DNA from: Bradyrhizobiaceae bacterium | GTDB taxonomy: Bacteria > Pseudomonadota > Alphaproteobacteria > Rhizobiales > Xanthobacteraceae | Assembly (NCBI GenBank): GCA_003963145.1 | Contig: RXJJ01000014.1 | Coordinates: forward strand, 18,661-82,660 | Length of the DNA stretch: 64,000 nt | Direction of reading: 5' to 3' | In this document: one piece after another, positions 44,338-53,358 of the stretch | How positions within the stretch are numbered: position 1 is the first letter of the stretch | Layout of the letters: every line of letters starts with the position of its first letter | Made by a program: the position numbers and the translations under genes | Notes under the pieces: model-generated | The model's input: only the letters and a program-made list of their open reading frames with translations | What the model was told of the DNA's origin: nothing | The model's database searches: none

Positions 44338-44652
44338 ATGAAGATAGATGATGCAGCGCAGCGACTTGAAGCACTGGGCAATACGACCCGCTTGAAGATT
44401 TACAGGGCGCTCATTCGAGCGGGCCATGCCGGTATGCCGGCCGGCAAGCTGAGTGAGAAGCTCAAAGTGGGTGCATCGACAATGTCGTACCACCTCAAGG
44501 AACTCATGGCGGTGGGACTGGTTTCGCAAAGGCGAGAAGGGGTCACGCTCTTTTGCTATGCCGAATACGACACCATGCAAGATTTGGTGGATTTCCTTGT
44601 CGCCGAATGCTGTGCCGAAGAAGGATGCGCGGATACGAAGTCGGCGGCCTAG
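44338..44652 (+). CDS. ArsR-family repressor, ECCxxxxC type
   Basis: The product has 104 residues. HTH helices GNTTRLKIYRALI and VGASTMSYHLKELMAVGLVSQ; arsenite-binding candidates lie in the C-terminal VAECCAEEGC. No ribosome site precedes the ATG, and a -35 TTGACA lies about 30 bp upstream, so the mRNA may be leaderless. It precedes the flavoprotein and ArsK-like genes on the same strand; both promoters carry an ATATT/AAATA palindrome, pointing to repression of itself and of those genes. Confidence 0.88.
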   Translation: MKIDDAAQRLEALGNTTRLKIYRALIRAGHAGMPAGKLSEKLKVGASTMSYHLKELMAVGLVSQRREGVTLFCYAEYDTMQDLVDFLVAECCAEEGCADTKSAA

Positions 44653-44674
44653 TTTCGCTTTACTCTATGATTCG

Positions 44675-44690
44675 ATATTTCTCTAAATAT
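44675..44690. promoter_or_regulatory. Operator candidate before the flavoprotein gene
   Basis: atattt (44675-44680), ctct, aaatat (44685-44690) form a perfect inverted repeat ten bases before the start codon at 44701, similar to 44286-44300. An AGGAG ribosome site follows directly. Confidence 0.6.
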
Positions 44691-44700
44691 AGGAGATACC

Positions 44701-46065
44701 ATGAGCAAGAATGTCGCCATTATCGGAGCCGGCCCCGTAGGCCTTGCTGCGGCTGCACATCTCCTGGAGCGCGGGCTCAATCCTGTCGTTCTCGAAGCGG
44801 GACCGGCGGCGGGCCACGCCGTCCGTCAGTGGAAGCACGTTCAGCTCTTTTCGCCGTGGGAATATAATGTCGACAAGGCGGCCGAGCGCTTGCTGTCTTC
44901 AACGGGGTGGAATTCCCCCGACCCGCATGTCTACCCGACGGGACAGGAATTGCTTGAGCACTATCTCGATCCCTTGGCGACTCGCACCGTCCTGAAGGAC
45001 GTCATTCGCACCTCGAGCCGCGTCACGGCAATCAGCCGCGTTGGATACGACAAGGCGAAAACCAAGGGCCGCGAAAGCGTGCCGTTTGAAATTCGCTACC
45101 AGAACGGAAAAGGCCCCGAAACATTGCGTGCCGATGCTGTCATCGATACGTCCGGTACATGGTCAACGCCCAATCCCGCGGGGGCAAACGGCCTTGCCGC
45201 GATTGGAGAGCGGGAGGCTGCTCACCACATCGCTTATGCGATGCCGGACATTCGCGGCTCACAGCGTTCGCGTTATGCAGGCAAGACGGTGGCTGTGCTG
45301 GGCGCGGGCCATTCCGCGATCGGCACGCTCATGGAGCTGGCTCGTCTTCACGATGAAGTCCCCGGCACAGAGATCATCTGGCTGTTGCGGGGATCGAACC
45401 CGTCGAAAGCTTTCGGCGGCGGTGCAAACGATAAACTTGCAGCCAGAGGAGAACTGGGCTCGGCCTTTGCCGCGATTGTCGCTGCCGGCAAGGTTCGCGT
45501 TGAACCGGATTTTGGCGTGACCCATATTTCGACCGCTGGCGAACGGCTTCGCATAAGCGCAGGATCGGCATGTTGCGGGCGTCATGTCCTTGCCGACGAA
45601 CTGATCGTCGCAACCGGTTTCCGTCCCGATCTCTCATTCCTTGGCGAATTGCGGCTTGCTCTCGATCCGGCGATCGATGCGCCGGTGGCGCTGGCGCCGT
45701 TGATCGATCCCAACGAGCATAGTTGCGGAACGGTGCGCCCTCACGGTGCGCGTGAACTCGCCCAACCCGAACCCGGACTCTATCTCGCGGGCATGAAATC
45801 CTATGGCCGTGCGCCCACATTCCTGATGATCACGGGTTACGAACAGGTTCGCTCGATTGCCGCCGATATCGCGGGCGATAAGGAAGCGGCGGCACGTGTC
45901 GAATTGGAACTGCCGGAGACCGGCGTTTGCACACGCGCAGGCGTGGAGAGCGGTTCGGCCTCAGACGGTTGCTGCGGTGGTCCAGCCCCTGTTGGCGTTG
46001 ACGCATGTTGCGCCGATGACGCGATCGCCAAGGACACGGGAAAAACGGGATGCGGTTGCGGTTAA
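44701..46065 (+). CDS. FAD-dependent oxidoreductase/monooxygenase (ArsO-type) with Cys-rich tail
   Basis: The product has 454 residues. FAD-binding Rossmann GAGPVGLAAAAHLLERG near the N-terminus and an NADPH-binding GAGHSAIGTLMELA near 200 mark a flavin monooxygenase-like enzyme, as for ArsO-type proteins of ars operons, whose exact reaction is not well settled. The final 32 residues hold six cysteines (DGCCGGP, DACCADD, GCGCG), a tail that could bind arsenite or copper. It is expressed behind an ArsR-type palindrome and is followed after 7 bp by the ArsK-like exporter. Confidence 0.8.
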   Translation: MSKNVAIIGAGPVGLAAAAHLLERGLNPVVLEAGPAAGHAVRQWKHVQLFSPWEYNVDKAAERLLSSTGWNSPDPHVYPTGQELLEHYLDPLATRTVLKDVIRTSSRVTAISRVGYDKAKTKGRESVPFEIRYQNGKGPETLRADAVIDTSGTWSTPNPAGANGLAAIGEREAAHHIAYAMPDIRGSQRSRYAGKTVAVLGAGHSAIGTLMELARLHDEVPGTEIIWLLRGSNPSKAFGGGANDKLAARGELGSAFAAIVAAGKVRVEPDFGVTHISTAGERLRISAGSACCGRHVLADELIVATGFRPDLSFLGELRLALDPAIDAPVALAPLIDPNEHSCGTVRPHGARELAQPEPGLYLAGMKSYGRAPTFLMITGYEQVRSIAADIAGDKEAAARVELELPETGVCTRAGVESGSASDGCCGGPAPVGVDACCADDAIAKDTGKTGCGCG

Positions 46066-46072
46066 GGCGACG

Positions 46073-47260
46073 ATGATGAAGGACCGCCAGCTTCCCGTCA
46101 TCCTGATGCTGGGGACGACGCAAACCTTGGCTTGGGCTTCGAGCTACTATCTGCCTGCCATATTGGCCGACCCGATTGCTCACGAACTCGGAATCTCCAG
46201 TAACTGGTTCTTCGCAGCGTTCTCGGCCGCGCTTGTCATCTCGGGATTGCTCGGACCGCGCGTCGGCCGCCAGATTGATCTTGTCGGAGGCCGCAGCGTT
46301 TTATGTGCATCCAACGTGATCTTAGCGGCAGGTTTGGCACTGCTCGGAGCATCGACATCGATCTGGATGATGTCGGGGGCGTGGGTATTGCTCGGCATCG
46401 GCATGGGATTGGGTCTCTACGACGCTGCATTCGCAGCCCTGGGCCGCATCTATGGCGATGGCGCGCGAAAGGCGATTACCGGCATCACGCTGCTTGCAGG
46501 TTTTGCAAGCACCGTCGGCTGGCCGCTGAGTTCTTTCGGCCTTGAGCATCTGGGCTGGCGGCAAACCTGCTTTACATGGGCTGCAGCGCACATTTTGATC
46601 GGCCTGCCGCTCAATTTGTTGTTGCCGCGGACGAAGCGTCTGACGCATGAGGCCGCAAACGCGCCGTCGCCTCACATCGCGATTGACCGGACGATGGTGC
46701 TGCTGGCATTTGCCTTTGCGGCAGCATGGACGGTCACGGCGGCAATGGCGGCGCATCTGCCCCGGATCGTCGAAGCGCTTGGTGCGACGCCCGCCCAAGC
46801 GGTGTTCGCCGGAGCGATGATTGGTCCCGCTCAGGTTGCCGCACGAATTGCCGAAGCCGGATTGCTGAGCAGATATCATCCCTTGATCTCCACCAGACTG
46901 GCTTGCATTGGCCATCCTGTCGGGGCCTGCCTTATTGGATTGCTCGGGGGCAGCGGCGCAGCCCTGTTCGCGCTCTTGCATGGTGCCGGTAACGGCATTC
47001 TGACGATTGCCCGAGGCACACTTCCGCTTGCGATCTTCGGACCTGAAAATTACGGCTATCGTCTGGGTCTTCTCGGCGCGCCGTCCCGCCTTTGCCAGGC
47101 GCTCGCGCCCTTGGGATTTGGACTTCTGATCGACCTCATGGGCGGCAAGGTTCTGATCGTGTCGTCATTGCTGAGCTTGGCCGCGCTAGTGGCATTGCTT
47201 TTACTCTCGAGCGCAACCGAATCCTTGAACGAGCATATGACAACTCGGTCTTCGTCCTAA
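46073..47260 (+). CDS. arsK: ArsK-like MFS exporter
   Basis: The product has 395 residues and twelve membrane segments. The start LMLGTTQTLAWASSYYLPAIL and GLLGPRVGRQIDLVGGRSVL resemble the ArsK group of major-facilitator exporters that remove trivalent arsenicals and antimonite. The alternative ATG at 46076 would be nearly equal. It follows the flavoprotein closely, in the operon controlled by the ArsR at 44338, which supports an arsenical export role over a general MFS role. Confidence 0.7.
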   Translation: MMKDRQLPVILMLGTTQTLAWASSYYLPAILADPIAHELGISSNWFFAAFSAALVISGLLGPRVGRQIDLVGGRSVLCASNVILAAGLALLGASTSIWMMSGAWVLLGIGMGLGLYDAAFAALGRIYGDGARKAITGITLLAGFASTVGWPLSSFGLEHLGWRQTCFTWAAAHILIGLPLNLLLPRTKRLTHEAANAPSPHIAIDRTMVLLAFAFAAAWTVTAAMAAHLPRIVEALGATPAQAVFAGAMIGPAQVAARIAEAGLLSRYHPLISTRLACIGHPVGACLIGLLGGSGAALFALLHGAGNGILTIARGTLPLAIFGPENYGYRLGLLGAPSRLCQALAPLGFGLLIDLMGGKVLIVSSLLSLAALVALLLLSSATESLNEHMTTRSSS

Positions 47261-47414
47261 CATTATAAATAGTCTGGCTCGTATGCGAATACTGGCGAAA
47301 GTAATCTGCTTTTCTCCGTGGTTTTAAAGTGTTAGTCATATCGACCGACACTCATCACGGGTTCGTCAGCTTCAGAGGCTTTTCATCAGAAGACTTCTGT
47401 GAGATTTTATCGGT

Positions 47415-47831
47415 GTGAAGCGCCAAGTCACCATAATAAGCCGATTGCTCCCGGTCTTGATGATCGTGAGTCTCATGTTGGCTCCGTTCTCCCGGCCTGT
47501 CATGGCAGGAACGTCGTCTGGCGTCTCGATGGCGGCGATGGTTGATAGCGCATCGGCATCTTCAATGGCTGATGATGCCGATCATGAAATGACCACGGCC
47601 GACATGTCGAGTGACATGCCGTGCTGTCCGTCGAAAGCGCCAGCAGCAACTGGCTGCGATAAGTGCGTCTTTATGTCGTCCTGCTCAAGCGCTTGCTTCG
47701 CCGGCATGTCTGCTTCGCCTTTCCAGCTATTTCTCGCAGTTTCCGTGCGGATTACTCCGCTGCGGAACGAATCCTGGCTTGATAGCCTGGGACATCCACC
47801 TCCCGATCAGCCTCCTCGAATCTTGATCTGA
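47415..47831 (+). CDS. Exported Cys/Met-rich protein of the copper region
   Basis: The product has 138 residues from GTG 47415. A signal peptide (LLPVLMIVSLMLAPFSRPVMAG) is followed by a Met/Asp/His-rich stretch (ADDADHEMTTADMSSDMPCC) and a cysteine cluster (CCPSK, CDKC, SSCSSAC). Composition and place in front of the FixH-like and cusBA genes suggest copper or silver binding, but I know no family for it. It is separated from the next gene by 93 bp. Confidence 0.65.
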   Translation: MKRQVTIISRLLPVLMIVSLMLAPFSRPVMAGTSSGVSMAAMVDSASASSMADDADHEMTTADMSSDMPCCPSKAPAATGCDKCVFMSSCSSACFAGMSASPFQLFLAVSVRITPLRNESWLDSLGHPPPDQPPRILI

Positions 47832-47924
47832 TCGGCGCTTTTGCGCCGTGCTGCCGCGTGACTCGCTCGCGCGGATCGACGCATGCCGTTTTGCGGTAAT
47901 CATCATCACTCGAGGAATCTTGAA

Positions 47925-48332
47925 ATGAAGAAACTCAACTCACTGCGCGTCCTTCGGGCTGCGCTCGTTACATTTGTTGTGACCGGTTCAATCACTGCAG
48001 CACGGGCCGACATCAAGGACTACGAATTCCAGCTCGTTGAACCGATGGTTCATACCGGTCCCGACCAGACGATCACGGTCAGGCTGGTCAATAAGACGAC
48101 AGGCAAGGCGGTGCCCGACGCCATTATCATCGCAACCCGGCTCGACATGGCCCCAGATGGCATGCAGGAAATGGCCACGAAGATCGTGGCTGTGCCTGGA
48201 GCCGAAGCCGGAACGTACAAGTTCAAGGCGAACGTCAGTATGGCGGGCCGCTGGCAACTTTCGCTGGGTGCAAAAGTGCAAGGCGAGAGCGGGACGCTCG
48301 AAAACAAGCTCATCGTCACGGCTCAGAAATGA
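47925..48332 (+). CDS. FixH/YtkA-like exported protein
   Basis: From ATG 47925 the product has 135 residues; the signal peptide (LRAALVTFVVTGSITAARA) fixes this start. The mature part (DYEFQLVEPMVHTGPDQTITVRLV...TGKAVPDAIIIATRLDMAPDGM...GTYKFKANVSMAGRWQLSL) is the Ig-like YtkA/FixH domain, common near copper-handling and efflux genes. Its stop overlaps the cusB start (ATGA), so it is coupled with CusBA and may act as a periplasmic metal carrier or accessory protein. Confidence 0.8.
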   Translation: MKKLNSLRVLRAALVTFVVTGSITAARADIKDYEFQLVEPMVHTGPDQTITVRLVNKTTGKAVPDAIIIATRLDMAPDGMQEMATKIVAVPGAEAGTYKFKANVSMAGRWQLSLGAKVQGESGTLENKLIVTAQK

Positions 48333-49741
48333 GAACCGTCAGCGTGGCTATCGCTGCCGCCGCCGCATTTGCGGCGGCGGGTGGCGGACTTATTGCAAGT
48401 CACAGCCCATTTCGAACGGCCGACATAGTAAGGCTAGCTATTGTTACGCCAGCGGTCGCACAGACCGGCGATGAAGCAGTCTATTACAGGGATCCAGACG
48501 GCAAACCGTTTTACTCCCCGACGCCAAAAAAGACGGCAGACGGCCGCGATTACGTGGCTGTCTCGGCAGCAGACGTCAACTTTGACCAAAAATCTGCAGT
48601 AACAGAAAGCGCATCTGCGACCCCAATGGATCGCAAGATCAAATACTACCGCAATCCGATGGGACTGCCTGACACTTCATCCATACCAAAGAAGGATTCG
48701 ATGGGGATGGACTACATCCCCGTGTACGAAGGCGAGGACACCGATGATGGGTCTGTGAAGCTTTCACCGGGCAAAATCCAGCGTACGGGCGTTAAATCTG
48801 AGCTGGCGGCATCGCGGGTCATTCGTACTCTCGTTCGAGCACCAGGCACTATCCAGCTCGATGAACGCAGGGTGTCTGTCATTTCGATGCGATCCGAAAG
48901 CTGGATTCAGAAGGTCGCCAACATCACCACAGGCTCGAAAGTTACCAAGGGCCAACCGCTCATGGAGGTCTATAGCCCGTCGGTGGCGTCGGCGGCCGCC
49001 GAATACATCGCCACCATCACATCGACGACAACAGGCGGTGTAGTTTCATACGGTCGCGGCTCACGGCAGCGTTTGATAAACCTCGACGTTCCAGATGCGG
49101 CGATTGTTGCCATGGAGAAAAGCCGGACCGTTCCGATCACCATCGACTGGTCGGCGCCGCGCGATGGTATTGTACTTGAACGCAATGCCATCGAAGGCAT
49201 GCGCGCGCAGCCCGGCGATGTGCTGTTCCGCGTTGCGGATGTCTCGGTGGTGTGGGCGATAATTGATGTCGCCGAACGCGATCTCGGTACGCTCGCGGTG
49301 GGCCAGCCGGTGACTGTACGCGCGCGCAGTTTTCCGGGACGGCAGTTTTCTGGAACGATCAGCGTCATCTATCCACAGGTCAATCGCGAGACGCGAACCG
49401 CCCGGGTGCGGATTGAATTGCTGAACCCTGATCTCGCGCTGCTCCCCGACATGTATGTTGACGCGGACATCGATATTGGTAGCCGGGAGCCCGTGCTTGC
49501 CATTCCGGAGAGCGCCATCCTCGACACCGGCAGCAGGCAGGCGGTGTTCATCGAGAAAGGACAGGGACGATTTGAACCGCGGGATGTGAAGCTCGGTCAT
49601 CGCGGCGACGGCTATGCTGAAATTCGCGAGGGCATCATCGAAGGCGAGTCCGTCGTCGTCTCTGCGAATTTCCTGATTGATGCCGAAAGCAATCTGAAAG
49701 CGGCGCTCAAGGGCTTTTCCAGTGCGGGAGGTCAGCCATGA
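48329..49741 (+). CDS. cusB: CusB, efflux RND periplasmic adaptor
   Basis: The product has 470 residues. The N-terminal signal/anchor is followed by two copies of a heavy-metal-binding motif: VYYRDPDGKPFYSPTPKK...GRDYV, which lacks the methionines, and KYYRNPMGLPDTSSIPKK...MGMDYIP, the canonical form. Then come the adaptor barrel-sandwich domain (VRAPGTIQLDERRVS, VTKGQPLMEVYSPSV) and beta-barrel. It links CusA to an outer-membrane channel and can pass Cu(I)/Ag(I). The ATGA overlaps on both sides tie it to the FixH-like and cusA genes. The doubled motif is unusual. Confidence 0.92.
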   Translation: MRTVSVAIAAAAAFAAAGGGLIASHSPFRTADIVRLAIVTPAVAQTGDEAVYYRDPDGKPFYSPTPKKTADGRDYVAVSAADVNFDQKSAVTESASATPMDRKIKYYRNPMGLPDTSSIPKKDSMGMDYIPVYEGEDTDDGSVKLSPGKIQRTGVKSELAASRVIRTLVRAPGTIQLDERRVSVISMRSESWIQKVANITTGSKVTKGQPLMEVYSPSVASAAAEYIATITSTTTGGVVSYGRGSRQRLINLDVPDAAIVAMEKSRTVPITIDWSAPRDGIVLERNAIEGMRAQPGDVLFRVADVSVVWAIIDVAERDLGTLAVGQPVTVRARSFPGRQFSGTISVIYPQVNRETRTARVRIELLNPDLALLPDMYVDADIDIGSREPVLAIPESAILDTGSRQAVFIEKGQGRFEPRDVKLGHRGDGYAEIREGIIEGESVVVSANFLIDAESNLKAALKGFSSAGGQP

Positions 49742-52700
49742 TCGCCCGTCTTATCAACTGGTCGGCGCGCAACCTGTTGCTGGTATTTTTCGGCGCCGGA
49801 TTCGCCGCTGCCGCAGGTATCTATGCGCTGGCTCACCTCCCGCTCGACGCCATTCCCGATCTCTCCGACACGCAGGTGATCGTCTACACCGAGTATCCCG
49901 GTCAGGCGCCGCAAGTGATTGAGGACCAGGTGACCTATCCGTTGACCACCGCGATGCTAACGGTGCCACGATCGAAAGTCGTGCGCGGCTTCTCGTTCTT
50001 TGGAGTCTCGTTCGTCTATGTCATCTTTGAAGATGGCACCGACATTTACTGGGCGCGCTCGCGCGTGCTCGAATTTCTCAATGGCGCGGCCTCGCGGTTA
50101 CCGGCGGGCGTGAGCCCCACAATTGGCCCGGACGCCACGGGCGTGGGATGGGTCTATCAGTACGCGGTGATGTCGAAGGAATTGAATCTCTCCGACACGC
50201 GCACCATCCAGGACTGGAACCTGAAATTCGCGCTGGCGAAAGCGGAAGGTGTCGCGGAGGTGGCGAGCGTCGGCGGCTTCGTCAAGCAATACAACGTCGT
50301 TCTTGACCCACAGCGCATGCGAGATCTCGGCATCACCATGCAGAGGATGCGCGACGCGATCCGTGCCAGCAACGCCGACGTCGGCGGCCGTACGGTGGAG
50401 TTGTCTGAATTTGAGTACGTCGTCCGCGGCAAAGGTTATCTGAAGGATATCAATGATCTTGGCAATATCGTGCTGAAGACGAACAACGGCACACCGGTCC
50501 TTCTGCGCGATGTCGCCCGCGTCGAACTCGGCCCGGACGAGCGGCGCGGCATCACCGAACTGAACGGCGAGGGGGAGGTCGCAAGCGGCATCGTGCTGCA
50601 ACGTTTCGGCGTCAACGCGCTCGATGTCATCGACAACGTCAAGAAGCGATTCAAGGAGATCGCCAGCAGCCTGCCGAAATCCGTCGAGATCGTTCCGGTC
50701 TATGACCGCTCCAATCTCATCAACGCGGCGATCGGCACGCTTAGGCACACGCTGCTGGAGGAAAGCATCGTCGTCGCACTGGTCTGCATCGTATTTCTGC
50801 TGCATTTCCGCAGCGCGTTGGTCGCTATCCTAATGCTGCCTGTCGGCGTGCTGATGGCGTTCGGCGCGATGAAACTGCTCGGCCTTGGCTCCAACATCAT
50901 GAGTCTGGGCGGTATCGCGATTGCGATCGGCGCCATGGTCGATGCAGCCATCGTCATGATCGAAAACGCGCACAAACATTTAGAGCGCGCCGAACCCGGG
51001 CGCTCGCGCATCGATATTCTGGTCGGGGCGGCGTCTGAGGTCGGGCCAGCGCTGTTCTTCAGTCTGCTCATCATCACTGTATCGTTCATGCCGATCTTCA
51101 CGCTAGAATCGCAGGAAGGGCGGCTGTTCAGCCCGCTGGCCTTCACCAAGACGTTTTCTATGGCCGCAGCGGCCTTGTTGTCAGTGACGCTTGTGCCGGC
51201 ACTGATGATTATTTTCGTGCGCGGAAAAATTATTCCCGAGCACAAAAATCCGATCAACCGTTTCCTGATCTGGATCTATCGCCCGGTCATCAAGGCGGTG
51301 ATGCACGCCAAGATTCTGGTGATCGTGCTGTCGCTCGCCGTGCTCGCGGTGACAATGTGGCCCGCGCGCCAGCTCGGCACCGAATTCATGCCGAATCTCA
51401 ACGAGGGCACGCTGCTCTATATGCCCACGACGCTGCCGGGCATTTCCGTCACCAAGGCTGGTGAACTGCTTCAAATGCAGGACAGGATCATCCGCTCGTT
51501 TCCGGAGGTGACTTCGGTCTATGGCAAGGCCGGCCGGGCGGAGACGGCGACCGATCCGGCGCCGTCGGAAATGTTCGAGACCATCGTCAACCTGAAACCA
51601 AAGGAGGAGTGGCGATCCGGTGTCACGGTCGATAGCCTGATCGCGGAGATGGACAAGGCACTACAATTCCCTGGTGTTTCGAACGCCTGGACCATGCCGA
51701 TCAAGGCGCGCATCGACATGCTGTCGACTGGCATTCGTACACCCATCGGGGTGAAGGTGATCGGGACCGATCTGGTCGAGATCGACAAGCTCGCCAAGCA
51801 GATCGAGCAGGTGCTGAAGGCCGTGCCGGGAACGTCGTCGGCCTATGCCGAGCGCGGCATAGGCGGCTACTATCTCGACGTGACACCCGATCGCGCGGCG
51901 TTGGCACGCTACGGCATCATGGTCCAAGATGTTCAGGACGTCATTGCGACCGCACTCGGGGGTCAAACCGTAACGACGACGGTGGAAGGCCGGCAACGCT
52001 TCAGCGTCAACATGCGCTATCCGCGTGATCTGCGCGACAATCCGCAGACCATTGCCAATGATGTACTGGTGCCTATGCCGGGGGGCGGGGCGGTGCCGCT
52101 CGGCGAGATCGCGTTGATCGAACCGGCGCGGGGGCCGACATCGATCCGCACCGAGAACGGACAATTGGCGACTTATATCTATGTCGATATCCGTGACCGC
52201 GATCTTGGTGGTTACGTTGCCGACGCGCAACAGGCGGTGCAGGCCAGTATCCAGTTTCCGCCGGGATATTATGTAGTCTGGAGCGGCCAGTACGAATATC
52301 TCGAGCGCGCGGCGGCACGCCTGAAAATCGTTATACCGGTGACACTGGTCATCATCTTCCTGCTTCTGTATCTCAACTTCCGCTCCATCACCGAAACCAT
52401 GATCGTCATGCTGTCGCTACCGTTTGCGCTGGTCGGCGGACTCTGGCTGATGTGGTGGCTCGGCTTCAATCTCTCGGTTGCGGTCGCCGTCGGCTTCATC
52501 GCCCTCGCCGGCGTCGCCGCTGAAACTGGCGTGGTGATGCTGATCTATCTGAATCATGCGCTTGCGGAGATCAAAACAACGGGTGAAGCCGGAGGCTGGG
52601 CGTTGACGCGTGACGATCTTTACGACGCAGTCATGGTCGGCGCGGTCGAACGTGTGCGCCCCAAAATGATGACCGTCGTCGCCATCATGGCCGGCCTGCT

Positions 52701-52929
52701 GCCGATTATGTGGAGCACCGGCACAGGCTCAGAGATCATGCAGCGAATCGCGGTGCCGATGATTGGCGGCATGATCTCATCCACGCTGCTGACGCTGATC
52801 GTGATTCCGGCGATCTTCGCGCTGGTCAAGGGGGTCGGGTTGCCGTCGAGCGATCCCGGTGCTCGTCAATTGCCGATCCGCAATGTTGGGGCGGCGAAAC
52901 CGGCGCGTGTTTCGGAGCCAGTGGAATGA
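49738..52929 (+). CDS. cusA: CusA, Cu(I)/Ag(I) RND efflux pump
   Basis: The product has 1063 residues with the RND layout of twelve membrane helices. The three methionines that carry copper/silver in CusA are in place: LLYMPTT, PSEMFET and ARIDMLSTG. The TM4 region IAIGAMVDAAIVMIENAHKHLE is CusA-like. The pump takes metal from the periplasm or membrane and expels it using protons. The operon has no cusC or cusF. A terminator-like hairpin follows the stop. Confidence 0.95.
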   Translation: MIARLINWSARNLLLVFFGAGFAAAAGIYALAHLPLDAIPDLSDTQVIVYTEYPGQAPQVIEDQVTYPLTTAMLTVPRSKVVRGFSFFGVSFVYVIFEDGTDIYWARSRVLEFLNGAASRLPAGVSPTIGPDATGVGWVYQYAVMSKELNLSDTRTIQDWNLKFALAKAEGVAEVASVGGFVKQYNVVLDPQRMRDLGITMQRMRDAIRASNADVGGRTVELSEFEYVVRGKGYLKDINDLGNIVLKTNNGTPVLLRDVARVELGPDERRGITELNGEGEVASGIVLQRFGVNALDVIDNVKKRFKEIASSLPKSVEIVPVYDRSNLINAAIGTLRHTLLEESIVVALVCIVFLLHFRSALVAILMLPVGVLMAFGAMKLLGLGSNIMSLGGIAIAIGAMVDAAIVMIENAHKHLERAEPGRSRIDILVGAASEVGPALFFSLLIITVSFMPIFTLESQEGRLFSPLAFTKTFSMAAAALLSVTLVPALMIIFVRGKIIPEHKNPINRFLIWIYRPVIKAVMHAKILVIVLSLAVLAVTMWPARQLGTEFMPNLNEGTLLYMPTTLPGISVTKAGELLQMQDRIIRSFPEVTSVYGKAGRAETATDPAPSEMFETIVNLKPKEEWRSGVTVDSLIAEMDKALQFPGVSNAWTMPIKARIDMLSTGIRTPIGVKVIGTDLVEIDKLAKQIEQVLKAVPGTSSAYAERGIGGYYLDVTPDRAALARYGIMVQDVQDVIATALGGQTVTTTVEGRQRFSVNMRYPRDLRDNPQTIANDVLVPMPGGGAVPLGEIALIEPARGPTSIRTENGQLATYIYVDIRDRDLGGYVADAQQAVQASIQFPPGYYVVWSGQYEYLERAAARLKIVIPVTLVIIFLLLYLNFRSITETMIVMLSLPFALVGGLWLMWWLGFNLSVAVAVGFIALAGVAAETGVVMLIYLNHALAEIKTTGEAGGWALTRDDLYDAVMVGAVERVRPKMMTVVAIMAGLLPIMWSTGTGSEIMQRIAVPMIGGMISSTLLTLIVIPAIFALVKGVGLPSSDPGARQLPIRNVGAAKPARVSEPVE

Positions 52930-52936
52930 GGCGAGC

Positions 52937-52961
52937 CTGATAAGGAACAGAACCTTATCAG
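52937..52961 (+). terminator. Terminator-like hairpin after cusA
   Basis: ctgataagg (52937-52945) pairs with ccttatcag (52953-52961) around a 7-base loop, directly after the cusA stop. The following T content is modest (tcgttctcg). Confidence 0.5.
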
Positions 52962-53111
52962 TCGTTCTCGAACCAAAGCAACGATTGGTGATGTTGTAGC
53001 TTGAAGCCAGATGTCATTCCGCACAGTCGTGGTTGATCCTGATCAACGCTCTGTACGCATAAACATCTATTTGAAAATAGGAATTGTTGTCTGAATTGAG
53101 AGGGACAGAAA

Positions 53112-53333
53112 ATGATGTATGGGTGGTCGGATACGATGGAGTTTGCTGGACCAATCCACTGGCTCTTTTTTCTAGCGCTGGTCGCGTTGGTGCTTTATCC
53201 AATTGGTCGCATTCTCACCAGGATCGGCTTTTCCCCACTCTGGTCGATATTGGCGTTCGTACCCATCCTTAATCTGTTAGCGCTTTGGATCTTGGCTTGT
53301 AGCGACTGGCCGCGCCAAAAAGATCGCACCTAA
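53112..53333 (+). CDS. Small membrane protein
   Basis: The product has 73 residues from ATG 53112 with GAGAGGG nearby. Two hydrophobic helices (WLFFLALVALVLYPIGRIL and LWSILAFVPILNLLALWIL) are joined by a short Arg-containing turn; it ends in WPRQKDRT. Small two-helix proteins with this RIGFSPLWSILAFVPILN pattern are widespread in proteobacteria without known function. It lies 25 bp before the cytochrome b561 gene on the same strand. Confidence 0.7.
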   Translation: MMYGWSDTMEFAGPIHWLFFLALVALVLYPIGRILTRIGFSPLWSILAFVPILNLLALWILACSDWPRQKDRT

Positions 53334-53358
53334 ACATCTGAACATCGGAATTATCGTA

